Shown: piece by piece, positions 23,398-35,023 of the stretch
Layout of the letters: each line of letters opens with the position of its first letter
Position numbering within the stretch: the stretch's first letter is position 1
Origin: Obelidium mucronatum
Lineage: Eukaryota > Chytridiomycota > Chytridiomycetes > Chytridiales > Chytriomycetaceae
Direction of reading: 5' to 3'
NCBI GenBank assembly: GCA_025765595.1
Contig: JAIVFH010000001.1
Coordinates: forward strand, 1,051,897 to 1,115,896
Length of the DNA: 64,000 nucleotides
Made by a program: the position numbers and the translations under genes
The notes under the pieces: generated by a model
Database searches by the model: none
What the model saw: only the letters and a program-made list of their open reading frames with translations
What the model was told of the DNA's origin: nothing

Positions 23398-24501
23398 ATG
23401 GGCTTTGGGTTGCGCGCAGCAGGAAACGAAGGCTATTGGGGGTGAGATTTGAAAAAAAATCAAATTACCATGTACATATTCTGATTTGGCAATCGTTTTT
23501 GGATGGGACGTGAAGAGATGTGACGAGTACTCTCGACTGGTTAAGTGTCAAAAACCCAACCTTCCAAGACATATTAACACTCCCTCGAACTCCTTTAAAA
23601 GGTGTGAAGAAAACTATCTTATCACTCCGCTGATTGCCGAGTTCTGGAACGCAACTTCGAATCTGTTTTACATTGTAGGCACTTTGATTGGCCTTTACTC
23701 AGTGCGATCGCTTGGAATTACCGAATCGAGGACGTATCTATCGCTTTTCTCGATTGCTTTAATTGGATTCGGATCGTTTCTATTCCATGCGTCGTTATGG
23801 TGAGTTCTGGGAGTGTGTGATATTGCTCCCAGGTGCTAAACATTCTCCACACAGGTTTGAGACGCAAATGGCAGATGAATTACCCATGATTTACGTATGA
23901 AAAACCCCCCTAATAATCAGCCCCGTCTCTCTCTCTAATCGTGGACGATAATAGGGCTCTTGCGTGATGGTATACGCAAACTTGCGAGTATTCCCTGAAA
24001 CCAACAAAAACAACACTCTCCTTGGATTCGGTCTATTTTTATATGCAGCTACAGTCACTGCAATGTACCTGTACCTCAACAATCCCGTATTCCATGAAGT
24101 CTGTTACTCTGTCCTCGCCTTGATTCTCTTTATAACACCACCCATCCAATTCAACCACATCAAAGCCAAATACCCGCAATACAAGAACCGTGTCAAAGGG
24201 TTCTGGACTCTGTATTGGTTCGGGTCCGTGTCGTATTTATCTGGGTTCATGATTTGGGGAGTCGACAACAACTTTTGCGAGCGAGTCCGAGCAGCGAGGG
24301 AAAGCATTGGATACCCTGGCCGTATCCTGTTGGAGTTGCACATGTGGTGGCATTTCGGGACTGCGTTGGGGACCTATGCGAGTGTTATTAATACGACGTT
24401 GTTAGCGGCAGTTGGCGTTGGGGAGGAGAGATGTTTATGTTGAATGGGTGGGTGGCGTGTTCCCGGTTCTTTCGTCCACGCTTGAGTCGAGAACAGATTA
24501 G
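23398..24501 (+). CDS. alkaline ceramidase (1 of 3)
   Basis: Exon 1 (23398..23441) is tiny and encodes MGFGLRAAGNEGYWG; exons 23569..23799, 23855..23894 and 23955 onward follow in phase. Motifs: KRCEENYLITPLIAEFWN, FLFHASLWFETQMADELPMIY and LLELHMWWHFGTALG, which hold the Glu, His and Asp residues of the aPHC zinc-amidase fold. About seven membrane segments; acts on ceramide in ER/Golgi. The uncorrected frame stops at 24443. Skipping one G in the run 24420-24423 restores RRDVYVEWV..FPVLSSTL, matching the end of the neighbouring paralogue, and stops at 24501. The first Asp-Trp of the usual DWCEENY motif is changed to Lys-Arg. Confidence 0.82.
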
Positions 24502-24708
24502 GAAGTTGGTGCCAAGAAAAAAGGAGGTGTGACGGGGTGTGTGATGCTTGTTTTTTAAAAGCTTACAAAGATTTTCAAAGCTTTGCAAAGCTTCAACATG
24601 GTGAACAAGGGTTGATACATCATTACGCAATTATGGCTTATTGATTCATAATAAAAAATAAGAATGGTTCTTTCTTTTCCCCCCTGTTTGGGAAAAAAAC
24701 TTGAAAAT

Positions 24709-25837
24709 ATGGAACAGTTTGACAGCAACATTGGAATTCACGGGTACAAAAACGCCATTCACTTCCGCCACCCTCTTTCTAACCCATCATCATTTTCCCT
24801 CCGTCAGTCCTGTAACCAGCACTATGGATTGGTGCGAGGAAAACTACATCGTGACGCCATGGATCGCAGAGTTTTACAACTCAATTTCTAACGTCGCGTA
24901 TTTGATCACAACAATAATTGGATTAAAATCAGTACGAGCGGCGGGAATAACCGACAAGAGAACCTATTTAGCGCTTTATTCAATGGCGGTCGTTGGAATT
25001 GGATCGTTTTTGTTTCATTGTTCACTCAAGTATGGTGGTTTACACTTTTTTTATTGTTTTCTTTGTGTTTTTGACTTCCCCCCCTTAGGTTCCATACCCA
25101 ACTCAGTGACGAATTACCCATGATATATGTAAGGGAATCACTTTTGCTCCTTTTTTTTTTTTTTTTTTTTTAAAAAAAATTCGTTGTGTATTCCCTTATT
25201 TTCAACCAAATACCAATAATAATTTTTTTTAAGGGAACCTGCATCCTTGTATTCTGCAACCTCCGCGTCTTTCCCGAACGGAAAAAGCAAAAACAACAAC
25301 AAGTTCAACCTGAACACCAACACCCTCCTCGCGTTTGGTTTATTCCTCTACGCTGCCACCATAACACTCATTTACACAACCTACCGAACCCCGCTATTCT
25401 TCCAAATATCCTACGGATTCCTTGCCCTCTCCGCCTTCCTGGTGCCCCCGCTCCAATTCAAACACTTGAAATACGCATACCCGGAACACAAGGCGCGGTT
25501 GCCGGGGTTATGGAGATTGTATTGGTTCGCGTTCGCATCGTATCTGGCGGGATTCGTGCTTTGGAATATCGATAACCACTATTGCAGCACTGTGAGATGG
25601 TTCAGGGGGTTGGTGGGATACCCGTGGAGTGTTTTGTTACAGCTGCATGTGTGGTGGCATGTGGGTACGGCGGTTGGGATTTATTCGTCGGTTGTAGGGG
25701 TGGTTTATTTGAGGCAGGTGATGGTGGGTAGAGAGGATGTGTATATCAAGTGGGTTTTTGCTGGGTTTTTGCCAGTGTTGAGGACAGAGTTGGGGTGTTG
25801 TGAAATTGAGTGTTTGTCGAAATTGAAAAGGCTTTGA
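24709..25837 (+). CDS. alkaline ceramidase (2 of 3)
   Basis: Exons 24709..24743 (MEQFDSNIGIHG), 24808..25029, 25089..25128, 25234..25837. The usual DWCEENY block is intact (TSTMDWCEENYIVTPWIAEFYN). FHCSLKFHTQLSDELPMIY and LLQLHVWWHVGTAVG complete the active site. After the third intron the frame reads VFPERKK and must skip one base near 25285-25300 to continue as NNNKFNLNTNTLLAFGLFLYAAT, which matches paralogue 1. Otherwise intact. A run of T then A (about 25148-25178) lies in the third intron. Tandem with copy 1, with conserved intron positions. Confidence 0.82.
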
Positions 25838-26153
25838 TTTGTGAGAGGAGGGAGGAGGGGGGTCCAAAAAAAAATAGCAAATGATGATTAATTTTTTATA
25901 TATCTTTTGTAATTGTTTCCAAAGCCTTTTTATTTTTATTTTTTTCGTTTTCGATGGCCCCAAAAAGTAATCACATTGAAAACGCTTCTACAAAAAGCTG
26001 CTCCAAATACCGACTTTTCCGTGCTCGGAATTGAATTGGTTTGTCTTCTTCCTTTTTCGAAGGGGGTTTGTTTTTGCTGTAAATGAAATCCTCCGCCCAA
26101 GGAAATCTTTTTCTCTTCATTTAAATTCGGATTAAGAAGCCCTATATTTTGGG
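25838..26153. other. intergenic between convergent genes
   Basis: Shared 3' region of ceramidase 2 (plus) and the unrecognised minus-strand gene. AT-rich with T-runs at 25890-25950; no coding frame. Confidence 0.5.
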
Positions 26154-29100
26154 TTACAGGTTGTACTGCGCATGCCTGCTGATGTCGGTTTTTGAATTGT
26201 TATTCCTTGGTTTTGATGTTTCGCTGTTGTTGTTGTTCTTGCTGTCGATGGTGTAGTTGTGGGAACCATTCGAAACTTCCAATCGGTTTTCTTGGCTACT
26301 TGCATCGACGAGTGTTTCGTCCACCATTCTCTTGATTCTATGCCGCTTCAATAAATCGTCAAGCATTTTACGTGTTTCTCCATGTTCTTGATCTTGATTC
26401 TTGTTGTACTTGGTATCGTTGCCGTTGTTGCTGTTGCTCTCTTGTACCGACAGGACCATCCCGGAAACCGTCTCCACCACCCCCACCCCACCTCCTCCAC
26501 CACCACCACAGCCTGCTCATACTCCTGCCAATGAACCTTCCCCAAGCGTACTAAACACCACATGACTCGGTTTCCTCGTATTAAAACTAGGCACCAACCC
26601 CTGCACACACCCACCAAACATCAACCCTTGCTGCACCTTCTGCTCAACAACCATCTGCGCATGCTTCATGAACCATTTCGGCGCGATCGCTGTATCCCCC
26701 AGATACGCTTCTTGGATTTGGAATTCATGCTGCGCGCGGAGGCCGCGGAGTTTGGCGGCGTGTTTGGAGGGCTGTTTTTGGGAGTTGGGGATGTATCGGG
26801 TGATGGGTAAGGGTTGGGAGTATGGGCTGATTGTGCTGTCGGCTTGGAATTGGCGGGTTCCGTTCGGGGTTGTGGTGGGGATGTTGGTTGGGTTGAAGGC
26901 GTGGGGGTCGCGGAGGCGGTTTTTTAGGTAGGTTGTGATGGGGCGGGATTCGAGGTGGGGTAGGCAGGGGCCGTTTGTTGTGGTTTCGGTGGTGCGGATT
27001 CGGGAGGGGGCGGTGGATGGTTTTTGAGGGGGTTTGTTGTTGTTGCTGGTGTTGGTGTGTGTTGAGAGGAGGGCTTCCATTGGATCGCTGATTGTCTTTC
27101 TCTTTTCAACTTTTGGGGTTGGATGTATTAGGAGGAGTAAAATGACAATGGAAAGAAAAAGCAATCAAGTTCACACTGCACCTGCTGTGCCAAAACCTTG
27201 CTTTTGTTAAAATCGTGACTTTTTTCCCAGTCTTTGTGTCAATGAGGATTTCTTCAAGTTTCTTGGCTTTCAGTTTGGAGCCATGGCCGCCTCCGACTCG
27301 CGCTGGTTTGGCAGATTTCGAAAAGCGCGTCATGTCTATTGGTTTTGACTTTCCAGGTGGTACAGTGTGAGGCCGAGCTAGTTTTGGTGCTTTCGATTCG
27401 GGTGTCAGTTTGTTTGATGCTGTTGTTGAGGATGATGTTGGGTCTTGAGTGCTTGGGTATGGGACATTGAAGGGGTCAATAACGCAAACGGCTTCAATAG
27501 ATTCCTTGATTGCGAATACAGTCCCTTCTCTTTAGTTTGCTGAGATTCTATCGGGTGTTGTTGCTGCGGGGTTGTCTGCAAGTTTCGGCAAACTTTCGGC
27601 AGGAGGTACCAAGGACAATGGGACGATTTCAACGCGTTCAATATATTGCTCGATTCTGCTTGCAGGGCGGGGAATGAAGCTTGGTTTTGATCGCTGCGAG
27701 TCAAAGTGCTTGTGTTGAGCTTCAAGAAGAAAGTATTGTTTTCCGCCACCCGTTGCTGCTGCAGTGGGGGAAGTTGCGAGATTGCTTGTATTTGAATCCA
27801 TCTCCTTTTCGATTTCAGGCAATACTTGATGGTTCTAGCACGGGTACATCAGCGACTCTGTCACCATGTTTGGTGTTTGTTGGCAACTCTCGCGTCCACT
27901 TTACAGCGGCCGACTCTTGCGGGGCAAAGCCGGCAATGGAGCCCAATCCAAAAGTACTGTTTTGTTTTCCATAGTTGTTGAAGCTGTCGTTGTGTGAGTC
28001 TAGTGAATCGCCCAGCATTGAACTACTTCCTTGCGGCTGGAAGCATCATCTCAAAGCCCTTATCGATACTTTTGCGGTGTGTAGTAACTCATACCAGTAG
28101 TGCCAGCGCCCATTTGGAGGACTGCCTCTGCGGTTCGTTCGAAATGCAAAAGAGGCGACATCGCTGCTTCTGGCGCCGTTTCCGTTCCCAGGAGTAAGGT
28201 CCATTGTGCTGAGGGTGATGCTAGTTTGTCTGTGGTGGGTGTGTGGCGCAGACAAGTCGAGGGTGGATGTTTCGTGGCGCTCGAGGATAGTCGACGTGCG
28301 CATTGCCATTGTCGACGGACGCGGCAGCATTCTGTTTTGCGGACTAGTGCCGCTTGGCGCAGAAGTTTGCAGCTGGGTGTCGTTGTTGACCTGAGTGGAC
28401 AGTGGATAGACTCAGTGGTTAGACACAGTGGTTAGACACACCGCCGAACGAACCTTGCGCCCCGTCAGGCCGTTGCGGAAGTCGGGCGCCAGCACGCTCG
28501 AGCCGGCCAGGGTCGGCTTGTAGTCCAGATGCAGGTTCGACGGCAGCGCGTACTCCTGGACGTGTGTGTTCACGACGCCGCCGCTGTCGCCCATCGCGAA
28601 GCTCGAGCCGAAGTTCGCCGTCAGCGCCGTGCTGCTTTTGAGCGCCGAGATGGACCCGGACGCGGCGCGCGGCGTGGCGAAGCTGAAGCTTGGGCGTGCG
28701 CGCGTCGGCGCCATCAGCCGCAGCGTCAGGTTGAGCAGCCGCGCGCTCTTGGTGTCCATCTTCGGGCTCTTCGGGCTCGGGTCCGGCGCCCCGGACTCGG
28801 TCTCAGTCCCGGACTCGACCGCAATGTGCTCGCCGCTGTCGCTGACCGGCAGCGCGCCGATGCTCGCCGCCGGGTGCAGCAGCAGACTGTGTCCGCGCTG
28901 CGCCGCCGCCGCCGCCCCGAGCCGCCGGCTGACTACAATGTCGCGCAGGCTGCGCTTCTTGCGCTCCGGCTCCGCTGTTCCGGCTTCCGCGTCCGCTGCC
29001 GCTTCCGCTTCCGCTTCCGCTGCGCCGCCCGCGTCGTCAATGTTGAACACAAACTGGATCGGCGGTTTGACCTCCTCTTCTTCTTTTTCAACTGGCCGTT

Positions 29101-29248
29101 GTTCAGACGCGTCTTCATGGACTTGCACTGAGACTTGGACTTGCACTTGGACTTCAGGCTCCGCAACTGTCTCTGTCTCTGTCACTTGATTCTCTGCCAC
29201 TTGATTCTCTGCCACTTGATTCTCTGCCACTTGATTCTCTTGGTCCAT
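26154..29248 (-). CDS. unrecognised Ser/Pro/Thr-rich protein, multi-exon
   Basis: Not recognised. Exon 1 (complement 28456..29248) opens at MDQENQVAENQVAENQ, continues through an acidic V-Q repeat, FVFNIDDAGG, an Ala/Glu tract, KKRSLRDIVVSRRLG and SPKSPKMDTKSARLLN. Further coding segments follow on the minus strand: TLDLSAPHTHHRQTS (28100-28330), MLGDSLDSHNDSFNNYGKQ (27815-28018), QYFLLEAQHKHFDSQRSKP (27532-27822), KLKAKKLEEILIDTKTGKKV (about 27215-27330), HAAKLRGLRAQHEFQIQ (26517-27100) and a last exon with RKMLDDLLKRHRIKRMVDE (26154-26470). One +1 break lies near 27830 and an in-frame TAA near 27537. Exon 1 is very GC-rich (28440-29060). Exon borders are approximate and the segments could belong to two genes. 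Confidence 0.42.
29181..29240. repeat. 15 bp tandem repeat, four copies
   Basis: CACTTGATTCTCTGC repeats about four times in the plus strand. On the minus strand it encodes N-Q-V-A-E units at the N-terminus of the unrecognised protein 26154-29248. Confidence 0.85.
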
Positions 29249-29377
29249 CGCGTTTTTTTAACAGGGCACAAGAGAGAGAGAATAGAAAAGAATGTAAATC
29301 TTTATTGTGACGTTTACATAAAAAAAAAACGCATTCTTCTGATCGATTTCAGAAGCAAAAGAATACTGCAAACGATT

Positions 29378-30768
29378 TCAGAAGCAAAAGAATACTGCAA
29401 AAAGAGCCGCAACAGAAACGGATGCAAACACTTTGCTACCAGACTTGTCGAGAATCGCCTTGGTAGAAGTGGTCGTACTTGTAGTCGACGCAACGTATGA
29501 TGATGAAGTCAAAGACTCGGTCTTGATGATTGTAGTTGTACTATACTTGGTTTCAGACTTGGTTCTAGTCGTCTTTCTTGTAGTTGTAGTAGCAGTGTCC
29601 TCCTTGTGATGATAATCACTTGTACTGTGGTTCTCTGTCTTGTTGAGAGACTTGTTTGGCTGCGTGGTTCTCGCATTGAACGGCATCACTTTTGTAAACT
29701 TGTTTAATTGCGCTTGAGACAGTGTGAGTGGCTTGCTTGCAACAACCCACAAAACACTTTCGGTACACGGCGGAGTCGTGAGAGATCCACTGTATGAATA
29801 ATACGTTGAATCCTTGAGGAAAGAAATGATGGAAGATAAATCCATCGTTGTGATTTTCGTCGTTGTGTTTTCCTTTTGTGGGATCTGTAGTTGTGTGTGT
29901 GTGATGTGTAAGAAAATTTTCTGTTGAAAAAACTTTTCATGTATATAAAATACTCAACGTTATCCACAAACTGTTTAATCCAAGGATTTTCATCACCGAT
30001 TTCAAAAAAGATTCCAATCACACTGAGTTTTCCCTCCGCTGTAGCATGGACAAAGTGGGCTTCCAATGGAAAGTCTTTTGTTTTCCGTTCAACGTCAACA
30101 AAAGCAGGCGACATTTTCATGTAAAAAAAAATTTACCTCCTTACATTTCTCTTCAATATGGTGTTCACTTGGAGAATGAAAGTGAACCTGTTGAACAGTG
30201 TATTCAATCCCATTAATCTGCTTGGAAACCAACGCAGGTATCGCCTGCTTCATTTGCAACTGCACAGTGTGTCCGTTATTCAAGAATTCAAAGGGTGTCT
30301 TGGTCAGTGATGATTCCCAAACGAGGGTCGGCTTCTTGTCCACAATGAGGTTGGTTCCCTCAAAGTTGATTGGTGACTGGTATTTTCTAGAAGGCAAGAA
30401 ACCAAGGTATCAAGATGAATGCAAGTTGCAAAACATGAAAGCATTTTTTTTGTTTACCCAGCTTGACAGGTTTTGCTAAATTTATCCCAGTTGTCATCGG
30501 AGGTTTCGCCTGTGCAGCGGTGTTGGGTGGAGAATACATTATCATGAGCAAAGACAAACAAACAACCAAGAGTAAAAAAAAAAGAACCTTCATAGGACCA
30601 GCCAGCGCGACGTTCCAAATCAGATCTTTCCACGTTTCTTGAGTGAATCACGTCGGCAAGACAATTTGGCGCTCTACGTGCGACAGCTACAGAACTCGAT
30701 TGTTCTGGAGATACCGTAGCATAGGCGGTGAGAGCAATGGTAACAAGAGTAAACAAAGCAGTCTTCAT
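29378..30768 (-). CDS. secreted alpha-carbonic anhydrase (4 of 4)
   Basis: Five exons: complement(30588..30768), (30458..30509), (30145..30386), (29959..30074), (29378..29884). The introns sit at the same codons as in copies 1 and 2. Signal peptide MKTALFTLVTIALTAYATVS, then NCLADVIHSRNVERSDLERR, YQSPINFEG, HFHSPSEHHIEEK, EAHFVH and SYSGSLTTPPCTESVLW. A Thr/Ser/Lys stalk ends in a hydrophobic stretch (VFASVSVAALFAVFFCF), again GPI-like. The most diverged copy (the pro-segment lacks the R-G-I/V-E block) and inverted relative to the tandem trio. Confidence 0.9.
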
Positions 30769-30936
30769 TTTTTTTTTGTTTGTTTTTTCGTTTTCTGGAA
30801 TCTGGGTGGGCACGCTTGGTTTCAACAATACGCCAATCAGGATACATCGAACCCCCGTACCATGAATATCTTGGCGGCTTAAAAAGAAAAAAAAAACGGA
30901 CTTCTCCCTCTTAATTTTTTTTTAAATTTGTTTTAC

Positions 30937-33742
30937 TCATGTCCTCCTTCGAATTGTAGTGTTTCCCACAATTTCCTCGTCTCCACCACCACCACCACCA
31001 CCACCACTACCAATTCCTATCGATGCCAGATTTGAGACCCGCTCATCTTGCTCAAAATCTTGGTCGTCGTCGTCCTCAATCTCGGCGGCATTCCCACTAA
31101 ACCTTCCTCCTCTACCACTCCCACCTCCACCACACCACCTGAAAACACCACCAGTCCATACTCTCTGCCCACCACCACCACCACCAGCAAGCACCCAAAC
31201 AGCCCACCCCGTCATCCACATTTTCCCTGGACTCACAAACACAGACACGTACCCATAAGTCCACCCAAAGAATCCGAAATACGTTGCCAGGGAGATCCAG
31301 ATAGTGAATGCTAGAAACGGGAGTATCTGTGTGTATATGGTTGAGGCGAGCGTGAATAAAACGTGGAAGGAGGAGGAGGAGGAAGGGTTGCTTTGACGGG
31401 TCTTTGTGCGGACTGGGGGTGGTGCGTTGTAGGCGAGGATCAAGAGGAGTGGGAAGATGAAGAAGGTGTGTTCCCAAAGCGCTGATCGACGAAATTTTTT
31501 GGATTTTGATATAAGTAAAAGACGACTATGCACACAATGTCTCTTCACCCCCACCAAAACGAACCTATATACCAAGTATCCAGAATCGGAACCCATTCGC
31601 CAACCCCTTTTGGAAACCATATCCCATACACATAAAAGAATCCAACGCGCCGCGAAACCGACTTGGCGCTGGGGACCAAGTTCCCAATAAACCAAGGCCC
31701 CACGAGAATGTAGTTGAGGTATATGTAAAAAGGGTTAAATAGCGAGGGTGTGTTTGCAAAGTTGAGGAATCGGAGAGTCCAGAGTATGAATAAGCGTTCA
31801 AGGTTTTTGGATAGTGTTGTGGATAGGTAAGAGAGGGGAGATGTGGATGGCGACGAGGACGATGATGATGGGGTGATTGATCGTGGCGGTGTTGCACCTG
31901 ATTCCATGTTATCGAGGAGTGTGGAGGTGGAAGGGGATCTTGTTAATAATGGTGAGTGGGAATTCAAGCTATGTAGTTTCCGAGTTAATGAGGCGCGTGT
32001 GGTTGTGTATCGGTTTTCCAAAGTTAACTTGTCGCGGGCGATTTTGGGGATCAAAACCAGGGAGGTGATGACCAAGTGAGCAAACACAAAGAGGCCCTTG
32101 AGCTAATTTGTTGCATTAAACACGATTGAGCGATTAGGGTTAGGAAAAAAAGGAAACGATGGCGACATACCAAATTCTCAAAGTGCGCTGCAATGATGTA
32201 TCCACCGACCCCTGACTCCATTCCATGAGATTTAGCTCTATACCCATCGACGCGAAAAACAATCGTTTTGGTGGCGCCGTAACCCGCTTCATCCACCGCC
32301 ACAACTTGCAGCAAATGGTCGTTGCCGTCATTCCAATGCTGTGGATCCCATTTCGCAACATACAATGGAAGATGGTTTTGCGTCTCATTGATGGCTTGGA
32401 TGCTGCTCCATGGCTTTGAGGACCCTTTGTATTCAGAGGTTGATGTGATTTGGGTTCCATCGATTGAGATTGTAATGTTGGATGGATGGATGGGGGTCTT
32501 GGATTGCGAAAATGAGTATATTAATAGTCTGATGTGAGTGCTTGTTAATATTTTGTGGATGGGTTCGTGTGTAGGTGTTGCGAATCTGGCAGAACAAGTT
32601 AATTTGAACATCTGGACGAGAAAAATAAAATGCCAAGTCAACCTTGCATCTCTTGGATTTGTTATTAAAATCAATGGCTCTCTTGGATGAGCAACATCGT
32701 CAGGAACCGGGAATGGTAAAGGCCCAGTTTTGATGTCATGGCTGACACGCTTCGGAACACCCCCAGCGATAGAGAGGACTTGATCCGAAACAGCAATAAA
32801 ATCATGGTCCACAGCAACGATTCGATAGAGTCCATTGTCCTTCATATCTCCAAGCTCCAGCTCAAGGAGGTTAACAGAGGAATGGTATCCATACATTGTC
32901 AAATTCCCAATCAGTTTATGCAAATGTCCCGAAACCCACATGGAAACGCCTTTCGAAAGGTCATGAAACGTTCTACCGTCAGAGGACGTGCCCATCACCA
33001 TTGTGGACGTGGGATAATGTGTGAAGATGAATGTGTGGTTATGCGTTTTGGATTTATCAACAATAGAGGCAAGGGCGTTCATATCTCCAGAGTCGAGAGT
33101 GCCGAAAAAGTTGATTGGGCGAGACATTCCAGCGGCAGGACAGGCATCCAAGGCACCAAAGGAATAAACACCAAAACCCAAGGTCAAGTCAAAAGAATAA
33201 CCCATCTCCTTGACTTTTGAAAACCGGGCAAACTGAGACCTCCGGAATCCTTCTTCATCGAATAAATCCACGTTGAAGCAGTCATGGTTTCCTCGTTGGT
33301 CAAAGTAAAAGTTGTTGCGTAGAGATACTTTGGAATCATTGAGAATGGATTCATAGGCGACCCATTCGTCTAAGAACTGAGTGGATATAAGTTTTGATGG
33401 CGTTTTTGCGTCAATGAGGTCCCCGGTGAGTAAGACCAGTTTCGGGGCAATGGCCGGCAGTTCGTGTTGGAGGAATGATGCAAAGTGGGGGAGACCACCA
33501 ACAGGATTTGACCGTGAAATGTGAATATCTGAGATTTGGATGAATGTAAACAGGTTTTCTGCAGAGTCGCCGAGCAACGGACTGATGCTGTTGCTGTGGG
33601 ATTCAGCTGTTTTCTGAAGTCCAGGTTGGTCCAGCCCCGATGCACCGTCTTTTAGTCTAGTCCGAGCCATGGAGTTTAGTCGCCACGAGTAAAGCCATAT
33701 GAGTAGTGTTGTTGGAATGTAGAAATAGTTAACTATCTTCAT
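30937..33742 (-). CDS. TMEM62-like membrane metallophosphoesterase
   Basis: Exons: complement(32643..33742), (32171..32585), (31565..32102), (30937..31481), 865 aa, all phases consistent. Start at ATG 33740-33742, which opens the signal anchor MKIVNYFYIPTTLLIWLYSW. Calcineurin-type phosphoesterase motifs follow in order: QISDIHISR, LLTGDLIDAK, DQRGNHDCF, FTHYP and SGHLHKL. An in-frame 57 bp intron (32586-32642) is inferred because removing it gives NPRDARFATPTHEP, the continuous family pattern. The C-terminal half has several membrane segments and ends in a poly-Gly acidic tail coded by a (CCA)n run at 30981-31010. The natural substrate of TMEM62 proteins is unknown. No frame breaks in 2.6 kb. 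Confidence 0.83.
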
Positions 33743-33765
33743 CTTCCAATTATTTGTTTTAAAAA
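33743..33765. promoter_or_regulatory. 23 bp between divergent start codons
   Basis: Start codons of TMEM62-like (minus, 33742) and NDUFS4 (plus, 33766) are 23 bp apart, so each 5' UTR and core promoter must overlap the coding exon of the other. Seen directly, provided both starts are right. Confidence 0.6.
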
Positions 33766-34520
33766 ATGCAACGGTTCTCTGTTCTTCGACGCCAACTTTC
33801 GTCAAAGGCGCTCGAACAAACCAACAGCGAACGCCGATTGTTCCAGGCTGAACTCCTTTCTGGTTTGCTTGTTGTTCCTTTTTTTCTGCCATCTTTTGTC
33901 TTTCTACACAGTCGTACTTAAAAGACTCAAAACAGGGGCCCCACAGGAGCTGACGCAACACGCTGTCCGCATCTACAGACCAGCAAATACTCCAACCCAG
34001 AATGGATCAGCTCGCTCAAACCACTGGCGTATCGACTTTGACACAATGGACAAGTGGGAGAACTCTCTTATGGGCTGGTCTTCTAGGTGTGTGGTTTATG
34101 AAGTCCTATGGAGGATCTCAGATGTTTTGGATTGGATTGGACGGCGATTGGTGGCTCTTTCTTGAGAAAGCAAAAAAAGAAACCAACAGGCGAACACGAA
34201 CAACCATGGGATCAATATTCGCGCACTGATCTCATTCTAACCTATGGGGTCTATGTTAATTAGTGCCGATCCTGTCCAGGCTCTTTCGCTCAAATTCGTG
34301 AACAAGGAAGACGCTATTCTCTTTGCTGAGCGTCAGGGATATGATTACTGGGTTGATTTGCCAAAAGAAGGCGTCTTTAAGCCAAAGATGTATGCCGATA
34401 ACTTTAAGGTAACCCAGCTTGTTCTGTTTTTTTATAGTCTTTGATGCTCAAGCCCTTTGATGTTAAACGGTACATTGATAGTACTCTGATAAACCACTGC
34501 GTCTTATGAGAACCAAGTAA
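33766..34520 (+). CDS. NDUFS4: NADH:ubiquinone oxidoreductase 18/21 kDa subunit NDUFS4
   Basis: Four exons: 33766..33862, 33912..34086, 34264..34408, 34482..34520 (151 aa). Exon 1 encodes a typical mitochondrial presequence (MQRFSVLRRQLSSKALEQ). The family signature follows: HAVRIYRPANTPTQNGSA, DTMDKWENSLMGWSSSADPV, FVNKEDAILFAERQGYDYWV, YADNFKYSDKPLRLMRTK. NDUFS4 sits in the peripheral arm of complex I near the N-module and is needed for its assembly and stability. All splice phases agree and no breaks are seen. Head to head with the TMEM62-like gene. Confidence 0.92.
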
Positions 34521-34588
34521 TTCTCAGATTGCGAGAGAGAGAGAGTCTTGGGTCCCCAAACAAATAAAAGAAACTTAAAAAAATAAAC

Positions 34589-34999
34589 ATGTTCCGACCT
34601 CTGCTTAAACTTCGACCAGCGCTTCGATACTCCCGGCAACGACTCTATTCAACCAACTTGGAAGGCACAAAATGGGCAAATGGTTTGTGGAATATTATTT
34701 GAGGTTTGTTTAAAAACAGAGGGGTGATCAACTCCTTTCGACTTGGCTTTTTAAGCAGAAGCATCACCCGCCGAGGGTCCCATCGAAATCAACCAGTTCA
34801 AACTATTTCTTTGCGTCTGTGTCGGCATGGTCGCTGGTGTCAAACTTGCAGATGTCGCCTTCCAACCCGATCTGGTTCGTGAGCAACTTTTCAACCCTTC
34901 ACAGTTGTGGAAACTGACTTGAATCTTTCATTCAACCAGACGCTTCCACTTGAAGCTGCTGCAAAATCACTGCAAGAAGAAGCAGAAAAGAAGCAATAA
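34589..34999 (+). CDS. small mitochondrial single-pass membrane protein, unrecognised
   Basis: Three exons: 34589..34682, 34759..34874, 34940..34999 (89 aa), in phase. An Arg-rich presequence (MFRPLLKLRPALRYSRQRLY) is followed by one membrane segment (FKLFLCVCVGMVAGVKLADV) and a charged tail (LEAAAKSLQEEAEKKQ). The size and layout resemble small respiratory-chain or inner-membrane subunits, but I cannot assign a family. It follows NDUFS4 by 68 bp on the same strand. Confidence 0.6.
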
Positions 35000-35023
35000 A
35001 AAAAAACTACAAAATAAACTTGG

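Noticed and set aside
28529..29189. Long plus-strand open frames of about 200 codons
   Set aside because: Antisense to exon 1 of the minus-strand gene. High GC removes stop codons by chance, and the translations are Arg/Ala-rich without structure.
29181..29240. CRISPR-like array
   Set aside because: The 15 bp repeats are directly adjacent without spacers and encode an in-frame pentapeptide.
32738..33220. Plus-strand open frame of 160 codons
   Set aside because: Lies antisense to the TMEM62-like phosphoesterase, which has strong motifs.
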